Assembly (NCBI GenBank): GCA_964486335.1
Contig: CAZAMB010000037.1
Coordinates: 1 to 8,906 of the forward strand
Length of the DNA: 8,906 nt
Direction: 5' to 3'
From: CAZAMB01 sp964486335
GTDB lineage: Bacteria; Planctomycetota; Phycisphaerae; UBA1845
Each line of letters starts with the position of its first letter. The stretch's first letter is position 1. The translations under genes were made by a program, and so were the position numbers. Shown here piece by piece: positions 1-4,825 of this stretch. The notes beneath the pieces are model-generated. The model was given only the letters and a program-made list of their open reading frames with translations. It did no database searches and had not been told where the DNA came from.

Positions 1-146
1 CCGTCGTCGCGCCGCCCTTGACACCGACACGCTCATGGAAGCCCGCGGCTCGCTAGGACTGGATGAAGGCTGCGCTCGTGTAGTGTCTCAGAAGAAATCC
101 ACCGTGTGTCGTCGGGCACAATGGAGCGATTTCGGCGTTTGCGGGT

Positions 147-174
147 CCGCGCGGGCTGAAGCCCGCGGCTCGCT
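147..174. repeat. 28-nt palindromic element, copy 1
   Basis: The core 150-167 is CGCGGGCTGAAGCCCGCG, a 7-bp perfect stem with a 4-nt loop. The same 28 nt occur at 267-294 and 2690-2717, and a 17-nt right part occurs at 38-54. It is a REP-like element rather than a classic terminator, because no T-run follows. Confidence 0.85.
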
Positions 175-266
175 AGGACTGGATGAAGGCTGCGCTAGTG
201 TATTGTCTCAGAAGAAATCCATCGTGTGTCGTCGGGCACAATGGAGCGATTTCGGCGTTCGCGGGT

Positions 267-294
267 CCGCGCGGGCTGAAGCCCGCGGCTCGCT
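267..294. repeat. 28-nt palindromic element, copy 2
   Basis: Identical to 147-174, with the hairpin core at 270-287. On the minus strand it lies about 20 nt beyond the paaD stop codon, so it would be in the 3' untranslated part of the paa transcript. It could stabilise or attenuate that transcript (inference). Confidence 0.85.
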
Positions 295-314
295 AGGACT
301 GGATGAAGGCTGCG

Positions 315-956
315 CTAGACGGGTTTGAAGTGTTCGAAGGATTGGCGGCAAGCGTTACAATAGTGGATTGAGCGGCAGAGGGTGGGGCCGAAGAGGGATT
401 CGAGGTTTGTGTCGGATGAGTCGCAATAGGGACAGGTTGTTTGTTCGAGGTTGGGCGTGGTTGACGCGCCGCAGGCGCGGCCGGGCGGGGCGAGTCCGAA
501 CTCCTTGAGTTTTCGTCGGCCCTCCGGCGTGATGCGATCGGACGACCACGGGGGATCGAACACGACGTTGACTTCTATTTGCGTTTCGTCGATTCGGCGG
601 ACGGCGGCCGCGATGTTTTCGCGGATCATGTCGAGGGCGGGGCAGCCGACGAACGTCGGCGTCATGTCGATGGTCACTCGGCGATCGTCGATTCGCACGT
701 TCGCGATGATGCCCATCTCGACGATGTTGATGACCGGGATTTCGGGGTCGGTCACGGATTCCAGGGCGCGCCAAACGGCGGCGAGACGGGCATCGCCGAT
801 TGTCGATTGACGATTGGCGATTGGCGATGGAGCCTCGTTTGTGGATCGGAAGGCGTTTGATTGTGTTCCGGTGTTGACCTCCGCTGGGCCTACCGTTTCG
901 GCGTCTCGACGTTTTGCCGTTTCTGCGTTTTGAGGTTTTGACGTTCCGTTCACCAT
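315..956 (-). CDS. paaD: PaaD, phenylacetate-CoA oxygenase assembly/Fe-S protein, with unusual N-terminal extension
   Basis: 213 aa. The core from about residue 55 is a typical PaaD/PaaJ: a DUF59/MIP18-like domain with DPEIP at 70-74, the 'TFVGCPALD' loop with C105, and a C-terminal zinc-ribbon-like region with CPYC (175-178), C194 and CNAC (200-203) followed by an aromatic tail. In characterised paa systems PaaD is needed for oxygenase activity, probably in cofactor assembly or maturation. The ATG at 956 overlaps the paaC stop (ATGGTGA) by 7 nt and has no clear ribosome binding site, which suggests translational coupling. Residues 1 to about 54 are not family-like and are encoded by short tandem repeats (895-950 and 797-830). 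No in-frame ATG, GTG or TTG lies between codon 2 and the core; the next is a GTG at codon 68, inside the core. The stop TAG lies in the 120-bp repeat. Confidence 0.93.
   Translation of the reverse strand: MVNGTSKPQNAETAKRRDAETVGPAEVNTGTQSNAFRSTNEAPSPIANRQSTIGDARLAAVWRALESVTDPEIPVINIVEMGIIANVRIDDRRVTIDMTPTFVGCPALDMIRENIAAAVRRIDETQIEVNVVFDPPWSSDRITPEGRRKLKEFGLAPPGRACGASTTPNLEQTTCPYCDSSDTNLESLFGPTLCRSIHYCNACRQSFEHFKPV
797..830. repeat. 7-bp tandem repeat (CGATTGN) inside paaD
   Basis: Four units CGATTGT, CGATTGA, CGATTGG, CGATTGG at 797-824 are followed by a partial CGATGG. They encode roughly residues 43-54 of PaaD (IANRQSTIGD-like). The 15-nt string GCCGATTGTCGATTG at 795-809 recurs at 2059-2073 in the 3' end of the DUF433 gene, so this is a dispersed repeat family rather than PaaD-specific sequence. 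Confidence 0.85.
895..950. repeat. 8-bp imperfect tandem repeat (GTTTYGNC) inside paaD
   Basis: Seven consecutive octamers fill 895-950: GTTTCGGC, GTCTCGAC, GTTTTGCC, GTTTCTGC, GTTTTGAG, GTTTTGAC, GTTCCGTT. On the coding (minus) strand they encode about residues 3-21 of PaaD (KPQNAETAKRRDAET-like). The array ends exactly at the paaC stop codon (950-952), so it occupies what would normally be the paaC/paaD junction. Confidence 0.85.
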
Positions 957-1735
957 TTCGCGGTCGGATCGATGTTGTAGACGAGCTGAAGCCCGTCGAG
1001 GAGTTGCTTGAGGGCGGCGGGGTGACGCCCGAAACGACCGCCGTACACGGGCTGCGCAGATGTCGGGACAGTCAGCCCGGCTTCTTTGAGCACGGGGGCC
1101 ACCGCGGACTCCCATTGATTCTGCAATTCGTTTTCTCGCGGACAGATTCCGGACTGGGCGAGCGTTTCGTCGAATTCGCTCGGCTCGAACAGGCCGAGGG
1201 CGTGGGGATAGGCGATGTTCAGCGCGGCCTGCATGATTCGACGGCTTTCGTCCGTGGCGCTGCCCAAACGAAGAACCCAGTTGCGGCCGTGCATCAGGTG
1301 GTATTTTTCCTCGCCGCGAAGTTTTGTGGCGAGTTGCGCGAGCGGGGTGAGCGAGCTCTCGACGAAGGCCGCGAGTCGGACTGTTTCGGCGGCGTCGTAG
1401 AGGAACTGGCGGAGAATGCTGAAGCCCCAGTCGTTCTTGGGCAGGCAGACGAGGGCGGCGCAGCGGAAATCGCGCGGCTTGCGCCCGAAGGCGAGGGTGT
1501 CGGGGTCGCGCTCGCCGAGTTCGTGAAGCATTTGATAGTACGCCTGCGCGTGGCCCATTTCGTCCTGGGCCATCGAGGAGAAGGCGATGTCGGCTTCGAG
1601 GATCGGTCCGTGTCCGGTCCATTCCGAATTGCGGTGGCCGATGATGAGTTCGTCGTCGGCGAGACGGTAGAGCAGGTCGACGACCGCGTCGCGGATGGGG
1701 CCGCGGAGGTTTTCGATACGTTCAAACGCTGCCAT
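950..1735 (-). CDS. paaC: PaaC, phenylacetyl-CoA epoxidase structural subunit
   Basis: 261 aa, the usual family length. It has a ferritin-like helical fold, with 'LADDELIIGHRNSEW' at 25-39, 'EADIAF' at 47-52, DEMGH at 58-62 (E59xxH62) and 'GEEKYH' at 141-146 (E143xxH146). It pairs with PaaA in the heteromeric core of the enzyme that epoxidises the ring of phenylacetyl-CoA. Both ExxH motifs of a di-iron ferritin-like site are present here, whereas the enterobacterial PaaC is regarded as a degenerate, non-metal partner. The ATG at 1735 overlaps the end of paaB by 14 nt and is preceded by a perfect AGGAGG (1745-1750) nine bases upstream, which decides the start. The stop at 950-952 overlaps the paaD start. 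Confidence 0.95.
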   Translation of the reverse strand: MAAFERIENLRGPIRDAVVDLLYRLADDELIIGHRNSEWTGHGPILEADIAFSSMAQDEMGHAQAYYQMLHELGERDPDTLAFGRKPRDFRCAALVCLPKNDWGFSILRQFLYDAAETVRLAAFVESSLTPLAQLATKLRGEEKYHLMHGRNWVLRLGSATDESRRIMQAALNIAYPHALGLFEPSEFDETLAQSGICPRENELQNQWESAVAPVLKEAGLTVPTSAQPVYGGRFGRHPAALKQLLDGLQLVYNIDPTAKW

Positions 1736-2036
1736 GATCGGCGGCCTCCTGATCGGACATTCTGACGGTCTTCGGCGTTTTGTATCCCCAGCTTTCGCGA
1801 TAGCTCTTGTCGGTGGCGCGTTCGAAGATGTCGTCGTTTTCGTAGGCCGTGGCGACGATCGCGGTCGCGGGAACGACCCAGATGTTGACGCAGGCTTGGC
1901 GGCGGCAGTACTGCTCCTTGGCGAGGATAATGGCCATGTCGGCGTCGGTCGCGTGGACCGAGCCGACGTGGACGTGCGGCTCGCCGCGTGCCTGCTGGTG
2001 AAATACTTCGAAGATTGGCCATTGGGTGTCGGTCAT
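1722..2036 (-). CDS. paaB: PaaB, phenylacetyl-CoA epoxidase bridging subunit
   Basis: 104 aa, close to the approximately 95-aa family size. It shows the characteristic N-terminus 'WPIFEVF' (6-12), 'HVHVGSVHA' (21-29) and 'NIWVVPA' (51-57). PaaB is a small non-catalytic subunit that links the PaaA/PaaC heterodimers. The ATG at 2036-2034 is chosen over in-frame upstream codons because the alignment-like N-terminus begins there and a GGAG (2044-2047) lies 7 nt upstream. It begins two bases after the TAA of the DUF433 gene, and that GGAG lies inside the DUF433 coding end, so it is probably translated by coupling. The first 60 nt are duplicated at 2336-2396 with a single synonymous change in codon 16 (GCA here, GCG in the other copy). 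Confidence 0.95.
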   Translation of the reverse strand: MTDTQWPIFEVFHQQARGEPHVHVGSVHATDADMAIILAKEQYCRRQACVNIWVVPATAIVATAYENDDIFERATDKSYRESWGYKTPKTVRMSDQEAADHGSV

Positions 2037-2037
2037 G
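1977..2037. repeat. 61-bp direct repeat, copy within intact paaB
   Basis: It matches 2336-2396 with one mismatch over 61 bp, at an offset of exactly 359 bp. It covers codons 1-20 of paaB plus one upstream base. Homology stops abruptly on both sides (1976 vs 2335, and 2038 vs 2397). Confidence 0.95.
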
Positions 2038-2038
2038 G

Positions 2039-2302
2039 TTAATCTCCGATTTCCCATTGCCGATTGTCGATTGGGTGGCGGTCGCAATTGTCCTCGGCTT
2101 CGGCGGCGAAGTGCAGCGCCGCTCGCAAGTCCTCTTCGGTAAGCTGCGGATAACTCCGCAGGATCTTCTCGAAGGAATCACCATCTGCGAAGCTCCCGAC
2201 GATCACGCTGACTGGAACTCGCGTTCCCTTGATGCACGGGTCGCCGTGATGGATGGTGGGGTCGATGCTGATCCGATTTCGCCATTCATTGAGTGCAACC
2301 AT
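2039..2302 (-). CDS. DUF433-family (antitoxin-like) protein inserted in the paa operon
   Basis: 87 aa. The body is a textbook DUF433 protein: 'RISIDPTIHHGDPCIKGTRVPV' spans 10-31, followed by 'IVGSFADGDSFEKILRSYPQLTEEDLRAAL' to about 63. DUF433 proteins are small helix-turn-helix-type proteins, often the antitoxin partner of a PIN-like DUF5615 toxin. No such toxin follows here; the next gene is paaB, 2 nt after the TAA, so it appears to be an orphan. Start: the ATG at 2302 has a strong AAGGAG (2310-2315) seven bases upstream. The last ~12 residues (from about H76) are encoded by the dispersed CGATTG-type repeat (2059-2073) and look unlike the family, so the natural C-terminus was probably replaced. 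Whether it does anything for phenylacetate metabolism is unknown. Confidence 0.88.
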   Translation of the reverse strand: MVALNEWRNRISIDPTIHHGDPCIKGTRVPVSVIVGSFADGDSFEKILRSYPQLTEEDLRAALHFAAEAEDNCDRHPIDNRQWEIGD

Positions 2303-2332
2303 GCGTCTACTCCTTGATTCGCAACACAGGGG

Positions 2333-2395
2333 CTACGGCTCGCCGCGCGCCTGCTGGTGAAATACTTCGAAGATTGGCCATTGGGTGTCGGTCAT
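2333..2395 (-). pseudogene. Truncated duplicate of the paaB 5' end (20 codons, then TAG)
   Basis: The reading frame from the ATG at 2395 encodes the same first 20 residues as intact paaB, then hits TAG (2333-2335) exactly where homology ends. The ATG overlaps the TGA of the upstream 86-aa gene (ATGA, 2392-2395), and a GAGG (2404-2407) lies 8 nt upstream, so this minigene could still be translated. Its stop lies just before the Shine-Dalgarno of the DUF433 gene. It is most simply a remnant left when the DUF433 segment entered this locus. Confidence 0.85.
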
Positions 2396-2396
2396 G
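2336..2396. repeat. 61-bp direct repeat, copy upstream of DUF433 gene
   Basis: Partner of 1977-2037; together they bracket a ~298-bp unit that contains the complete DUF433 gene and its ribosome binding site. The lone mismatch is synonymous in the paaB frame. Confidence 0.95.
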
Positions 2397-2652
2397 TTTT
2401 TCGCCTCGGTGCGCGGCGCCGTTGTCCATTGAGCGGCTCAAAGCGAACGATATGGACGAGCGAAACGTGATGCGTGTCCATCGCCACGCCGCGTCGCCTT
2501 GGGTCGGGAACTCCAACGTACACAGTCGTTCGGTCCACGACGCACAGGTCGGGATGCTGTACGTCGTATCGCTGCCCGTCCGGCAGGCATAGACGAAACG
2601 GCTCAAATGGGCGCTTGTCCAGGTGTTTGCGTACATCTTCGGGTCGGATCAT
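2392..2652 (-). CDS. Small uncharacterised protein between paaA and paaB
   Basis: 86 aa, beginning MIRPEDVRKHL. Visible pattern: 'RPFEPFRLCLPDGQRYDVQHPDL' (14-36), then 'VDRTTVYVGVPDP' (39-51) and 'HHVSLVHIVRFEPL' (61-74), with a basic tail. Short proteins with a 'PFxPFRixLxDGxxydixHPe' opening and an 'ihlvrIepl' end are, from memory, frequent hypothetical proteins in planctomycetes, often in multiple copies. I know no function and no named domain. There are no transmembrane or signal segments. The ATG at 2652 is the only ATG near the conserved start; its ribosome binding site is weak. The TGA overlaps the ATG of the paaB remnant by ATGA. It lies between a palindromic repeat after paaA and the remnant, so it is likely an insertion into an originally contiguous paaAB pair. 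Confidence 0.75.
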   Translation of the reverse strand: MIRPEDVRKHLDKRPFEPFRLCLPDGQRYDVQHPDLCVVDRTTVYVGVPDPRRRGVAMDTHHVSLVHIVRFEPLNGQRRRAPRRKT

Positions 2653-2689
2653 GATTTCTCGAATCTCCGTCGCGTCAGCAATTTCGTGG

Positions 2690-2717
2690 CCGCGCGGGCT
2701 GAAGCCCGCGGCTCGCT
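2690..2717. repeat. 28-nt palindromic element, copy 3
   Basis: Identical over 28 nt to 147-174 and 267-294, with the hairpin core at 2693-2710. It directly abuts the paaA stop codon (2718-2720), so on the paa transcript a strong GC hairpin forms immediately after paaA. No U-tract follows, so read-through into the next gene is expected. Confidence 0.88.
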
Positions 2718-3704
2718 TCAGTTGACGGGCGGGATGGGTATCGGTCGCTTGGCCGCGTGGGCGGCGAGGGCTTCGCGGACCCATTGGCCGTCTGCATGGG
2801 CGAGTCGCCGCGCTTCGACGCGTTCGTGCGAGACGGGCCCGCCGTTGTTCACCACTTTCTTGAACTCGCTCCAGTCGGGGTCGTCGTAGAGCCACGTGTC
2901 GGTTTTCTTGTCGTAGCGAAGACTCTTGTCGGGCACGGTTAGGCCAAGATCGAGCATCTTGGGCACGAACTGCCGCAAAAACTGCTGTCGCTGCTCGTCG
3001 TTGGTCTTTAGCTTCACCCGCCATTTGACCAGCATCGTGGTGTGTTTGCTTTCCTTGTCCGACGGCCCGTGGAACATCATGATCGGCGTCCACCAGCGGT
3101 TGAGCGCGTCCTGGAGCATGTCTTTTTGCACCTTCGTTCCGCCCGCGAGCACGACGCACATTTCGTACCCGTGTTTCATGTGAAACGCTTCTTCATAGCA
3201 GATGCGTTTGAGCGCCCGTGCGTACGGGCCGTACGACCCTTCGGCCATCATGGTCTGGTTGATGATCGCCGCGGCGTCGATGAGCCAAGCGATAATCGCC
3301 ACGTCGGCCCAGGTTTCGGCCGGGTAGTGGAACACGTTCGAGAACTTCGACTTTCCGGCAATTAGCTCCTCAAGCATCTGCTCACGGCTCGGCCCAAGAG
3401 TCTCGGCCGCGCGGTAGAGCAATTGGCCGTGTCCGACTTCGTCCTGCACCTTGGCGAGCAGGGCAAGCTTTCGCTTGAAGGTCGGTGCGTGCGGAATCCA
3501 CCGACCTTCCGGCAATGCCCCGCAGATTTCGCTGTTGGCGTGAACGTGGATCAGACGGATGAGCTGCTGGCGATAGTCGTCGGGCATCCAGTCGGCCGGT
3601 TCGATTTTTTCGCCGCGATCGATTCGCGCTTCGAACGCCGCGAGCTTTCGATCATACTCCGCCTGCGACAACCCGCCGAGACTTTTTTCCACCGCGACAA
3701 CCAT
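2718..3704 (-). CDS. paaA: PaaA, phenylacetyl-CoA epoxidase catalytic subunit
   Basis: 328 aa from the preferred start (329 from the ATG one codon earlier), slightly longer than the approximately 310-aa enterobacterial protein. It has a ferritin-like di-iron oxygenase fold with candidate ligands E60 ('HANSEICGALPEGRW'), DEVGH at 89-93 (E90xxH93), D144 and EEAFH at 172-176 (E173xxH176), numbered from the first ATG. It catalyses O2-dependent epoxidation of the phenylacetyl-CoA ring, with electrons normally supplied by PaaE. Two tandem ATGs occur (3707 and 3704). The AAGGAG at 3712-3717 lies 4 nt from the first and 7 nt from the second, so 3704 is the better start. It follows the regulator gene by about 35 nt, so both are probably one transcript. 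The stop abuts a palindromic repeat. Confidence 0.96.
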   Translation of the reverse strand: MVVAVEKSLGGLSQAEYDRKLAAFEARIDRGEKIEPADWMPDDYRQQLIRLIHVHANSEICGALPEGRWIPHAPTFKRKLALLAKVQDEVGHGQLLYRAAETLGPSREQMLEELIAGKSKFSNVFHYPAETWADVAIIAWLIDAAAIINQTMMAEGSYGPYARALKRICYEEAFHMKHGYEMCVVLAGGTKVQKDMLQDALNRWWTPIMMFHGPSDKESKHTTMLVKWRVKLKTNDEQRQQFLRQFVPKMLDLGLTVPDKSLRYDKKTDTWLYDDPDWSEFKKVVNNGGPVSHERVEARRLAHADGQWVREALAAHAAKRPIPIPPVN

Positions 3705-3740
3705 CATTCTGCTCCTTGGAATTCGTCGCCGACAATTCGG

Positions 3741-4328
3741 TTACGTTCCGGCTCTTCGCAATCCATTGAACAGCAAGTCGGTGATCCGTCTTGCGATTTC
3801 CTCCGGGGTCATGGGTCCATCCGGGCGATACCACTGGTAGACCCAGTTGATCGAGGAAAGAATCAGCAGCGTGGCGAATTTTTCGTCCACGTCGCCAAAC
3901 ACGCCTTCTCGAATCGCATCGTGGACCAGTCCTCGAAACAGTTGTTGATAATCGTCACGCTTCCGAGCGAATTCACTTCGTCGTTCCCGGCCCAGATGGC
4001 GCCACTCCGTTGAGAAGATCGCCGCTGCCGCAGCGCTTTCGGTGACCACTTTCACGTGGGCGGCGATACACCTTCGAAGTTTTTCGACGGTGACGAGTTT
4101 GGATTCAACGACAGGCCTGACCGCGTTGAAGAATCGATCGGCGGAGGCCGAAAGAATATCCCACAGCAGGTCTTCCTTGTTATCGATGTGCGAATAGAGG
4201 CTGCCGGCTTTGAGCTTGAGTGCTTCGGCGATGTCGCGCACGCTGGTGGCCTCGTATCCGCGTTGCGAGAAGAGGCGTTCCGCCGCCGCCATCAGCTCGG
4301 CTTTTCGATCAAACCCAACTTCGGCCAT
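3741..4328 (-). CDS. paaR: TetR/AcrR-family regulator, likely PaaR-type repressor of the operon
   Basis: 195 aa, normal for TetR. The N-terminal helix-turn-helix is clear: 'AAERLFSQRGYEATSVRDIAEALKLKAGSLYSHIDNKEDLL' spans about 15-55. The C-terminal ligand domain ends with 'WVYQWYRPDGPMTPEEIARRITDLLFNGL', typical of the regulators found beside acyl-CoA catabolic genes. TetR-type PaaR repressors that sense phenylacetyl-CoA are known in several bacteria. The first-gene position in the paa operon makes that role likely here, but ligand specificity is inferred. The ATG at 4328 is preferred over an in-frame TTG at 4340, because the AAGG next to that TTG leaves no spacing. A candidate operator and promoter lie directly upstream, consistent with autoregulation. 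Confidence 0.85.
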   Translation of the reverse strand: MAEVGFDRKAELMAAAERLFSQRGYEATSVRDIAEALKLKAGSLYSHIDNKEDLLWDILSASADRFFNAVRPVVESKLVTVEKLRRCIAAHVKVVTESAAAAAIFSTEWRHLGRERRSEFARKRDDYQQLFRGLVHDAIREGVFGDVDEKFATLLILSSINWVYQWYRPDGPMTPEEIARRITDLLFNGLRRAGT

Positions 4329-4346
4329 CACTTCAACCAACCTTGC

Positions 4347-4364
4347 CTAACGAGCGCTTGTTCG
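4347..4364. promoter_or_regulatory. Palindromic candidate operator for the TetR regulator
   Basis: CTAACGAGCGCTTGTTCG is an 18-bp inverted repeat. The centre AGCGCT and the flanking AAC/GTT and outer C/G pairs match, with only two mismatched pairs. It lies just downstream of the predicted -10 box and before the regulator start codon, the classical position for an autorepressing TetR-family operator. Binding is inferred from position and symmetry. Confidence 0.55.
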
Positions 4365-4371
4365 CAGCTAA

Positions 4372-4400
4372 ATAGTATATTGGGAACTGAAGACCGTCAA
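4372..4400 (-). promoter_or_regulatory. Sigma70-like promoter of the paa operon
   Basis: On the minus strand, TTGACG (4395-4400, 5/6 to the -35 consensus) is followed after 17 nt by TACTAT (4372-4377). The overlapping TATACT (4374-4379) would give a 15-nt spacer. The site is in the only AT-rich stretch upstream of the regulator gene. Transcription would begin near 4365, within or beside the palindrome. Confidence 0.6.
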
Positions 4401-4517
4401 GAGATGAAAGCAATCCCTGCCATTCGTCGAAAAGCTGGCAAAGCGAAACCCATTGATCGTGTGCCGCCTCGCCTTTCCCGTCGTGGAAGATCGGAGTGGT
4501 GTCCTACGACGTTTCCG

Positions 4518-4546
4518 CCGCCCCGCCGGGGCGGGACATTTTTTTT
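4518..4546 (+). terminator. Intrinsic terminator on the plus strand
   Basis: The stem CCGCCCC/GGGGCGG (4518-4524 with 4528-4534) has a 3-nt loop and is followed by GACA and eight T residues (4539-4546). On the minus strand no T-run follows, so it acts only rightward. The nearest upstream genes run the other way, so it has no evident plus-strand gene to end. It may stop antisense transcription, close a small RNA starting around 4380-4400, or be part of the adjoining repeat family. Confidence 0.65.
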
Positions 4547-4825
4547 GATTCCTTTCCACGGGTTGCGTTCGCTGCGCGAACTCTACCCGTGGCTACAATC
4601 CTACGCCCCTTTGGGGCGACTACGACCTCACGGTCACTATTCTTCGGCTCCTTTCTACGGGTTCCGTTCGCTCGGCGAATTCCACGCGTGGTTACAATTC
4701 TACTCCCCATCGAGGCGACTATGACGGCTCTGCCTCTTTTCTTCGATCCTTTCCATGGGCGTCGTTCGCTGCGCGAACTCTACCCGTGGCCACAATCCTA
4801 CGCCCCTTTGGGGCGACTATGACAG
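4547..4825. repeat. Three tandem ~99-bp hairpin repeat units
   Basis: Units start near 4547, 4646 and 4744 (offsets 99 and 98 bp). Units 1 and 3 are nearly identical over their 3' two thirds; unit 2 is more diverged. Each holds a 37-nt nested hairpin (4556-4592, 4655-4691, 4753-4789): an 8-bp outer stem CCACGGGT/ACCCGTGG around an inner GTTCG/CGAAC stem. This is followed by a small hairpin CGCCCC-TTT-GGGGCG (4604-4618, 4801-4815; degenerate in unit 2). Substitutions in units 2 and 3 mostly leave G-T wobble pairs. The open frames through this region are repeat translations and not genes. Confidence 0.85.

Larger units (their letters stand above)
38..318. repeat. 120-bp tandem repeat, about 2.3 copies
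   Basis: Copies lie at 38-157, 158-277 and 278-318 (partial, 41 nt), with an exact period of 120 bp. I count four mismatches between copies 1 and 2. Each full unit ends with the 28-nt palindromic element described separately. Because 120 is divisible by three, the array stays open in one plus-strand frame, but that is not evidence for a protein. The last partial copy ends inside the paaD stop codon: the 'ctag' at 315-318 is shared with copy 2. The array lies just downstream of the paa operon on its transcribed strand. Bases 1-37 before it hold nothing I can assign. Confidence 0.93.

Noticed and set aside
1..37. Possible minus-strand gene start (ATG at 36)
   Set aside because: Only twelve codons are visible and there is no ribosome binding site; cannot be supported.
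38..318. CRISPR-like array
   Set aside because: Units are 120 bp and almost identical throughout, with no variable spacers and no cas genes.
35..328. Open plus-strand frame of 97 codons
   Set aside because: It is only the translation of the 120-bp tandem repeat; the period is a multiple of three so no stop arises.
957..1622. In-frame upstream extension of paaD to 435 codons
   Set aside because: It runs antiparallel in frame choice through the well-supported paaC gene and has Arg/Pro-rich, non-family sequence.
914..1765. Long plus-strand frame opposite paaC
   Set aside because: Shadow of paaC in GC-rich DNA; no recognisable domain and no ribosome binding site.
2039..2652. A toxin-antitoxin pair made of the 86-aa protein and the DUF433 protein
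   Set aside because: The 86-aa protein shows no PIN-like or other toxin motif, and the two genes are separated by the paaB remnant.
4496..4822. Plus-strand frames across the ~99-bp repeats
   Set aside because: Translated repeat ('VATILRPFGA' type strings), a common false gene call.
4547..4825. CRISPR array or integron attC sites
   Set aside because: There are no unique spacers; the hairpins lack a cassette layout and no integrase is present, although the nested stem shape is superficially attC-like.
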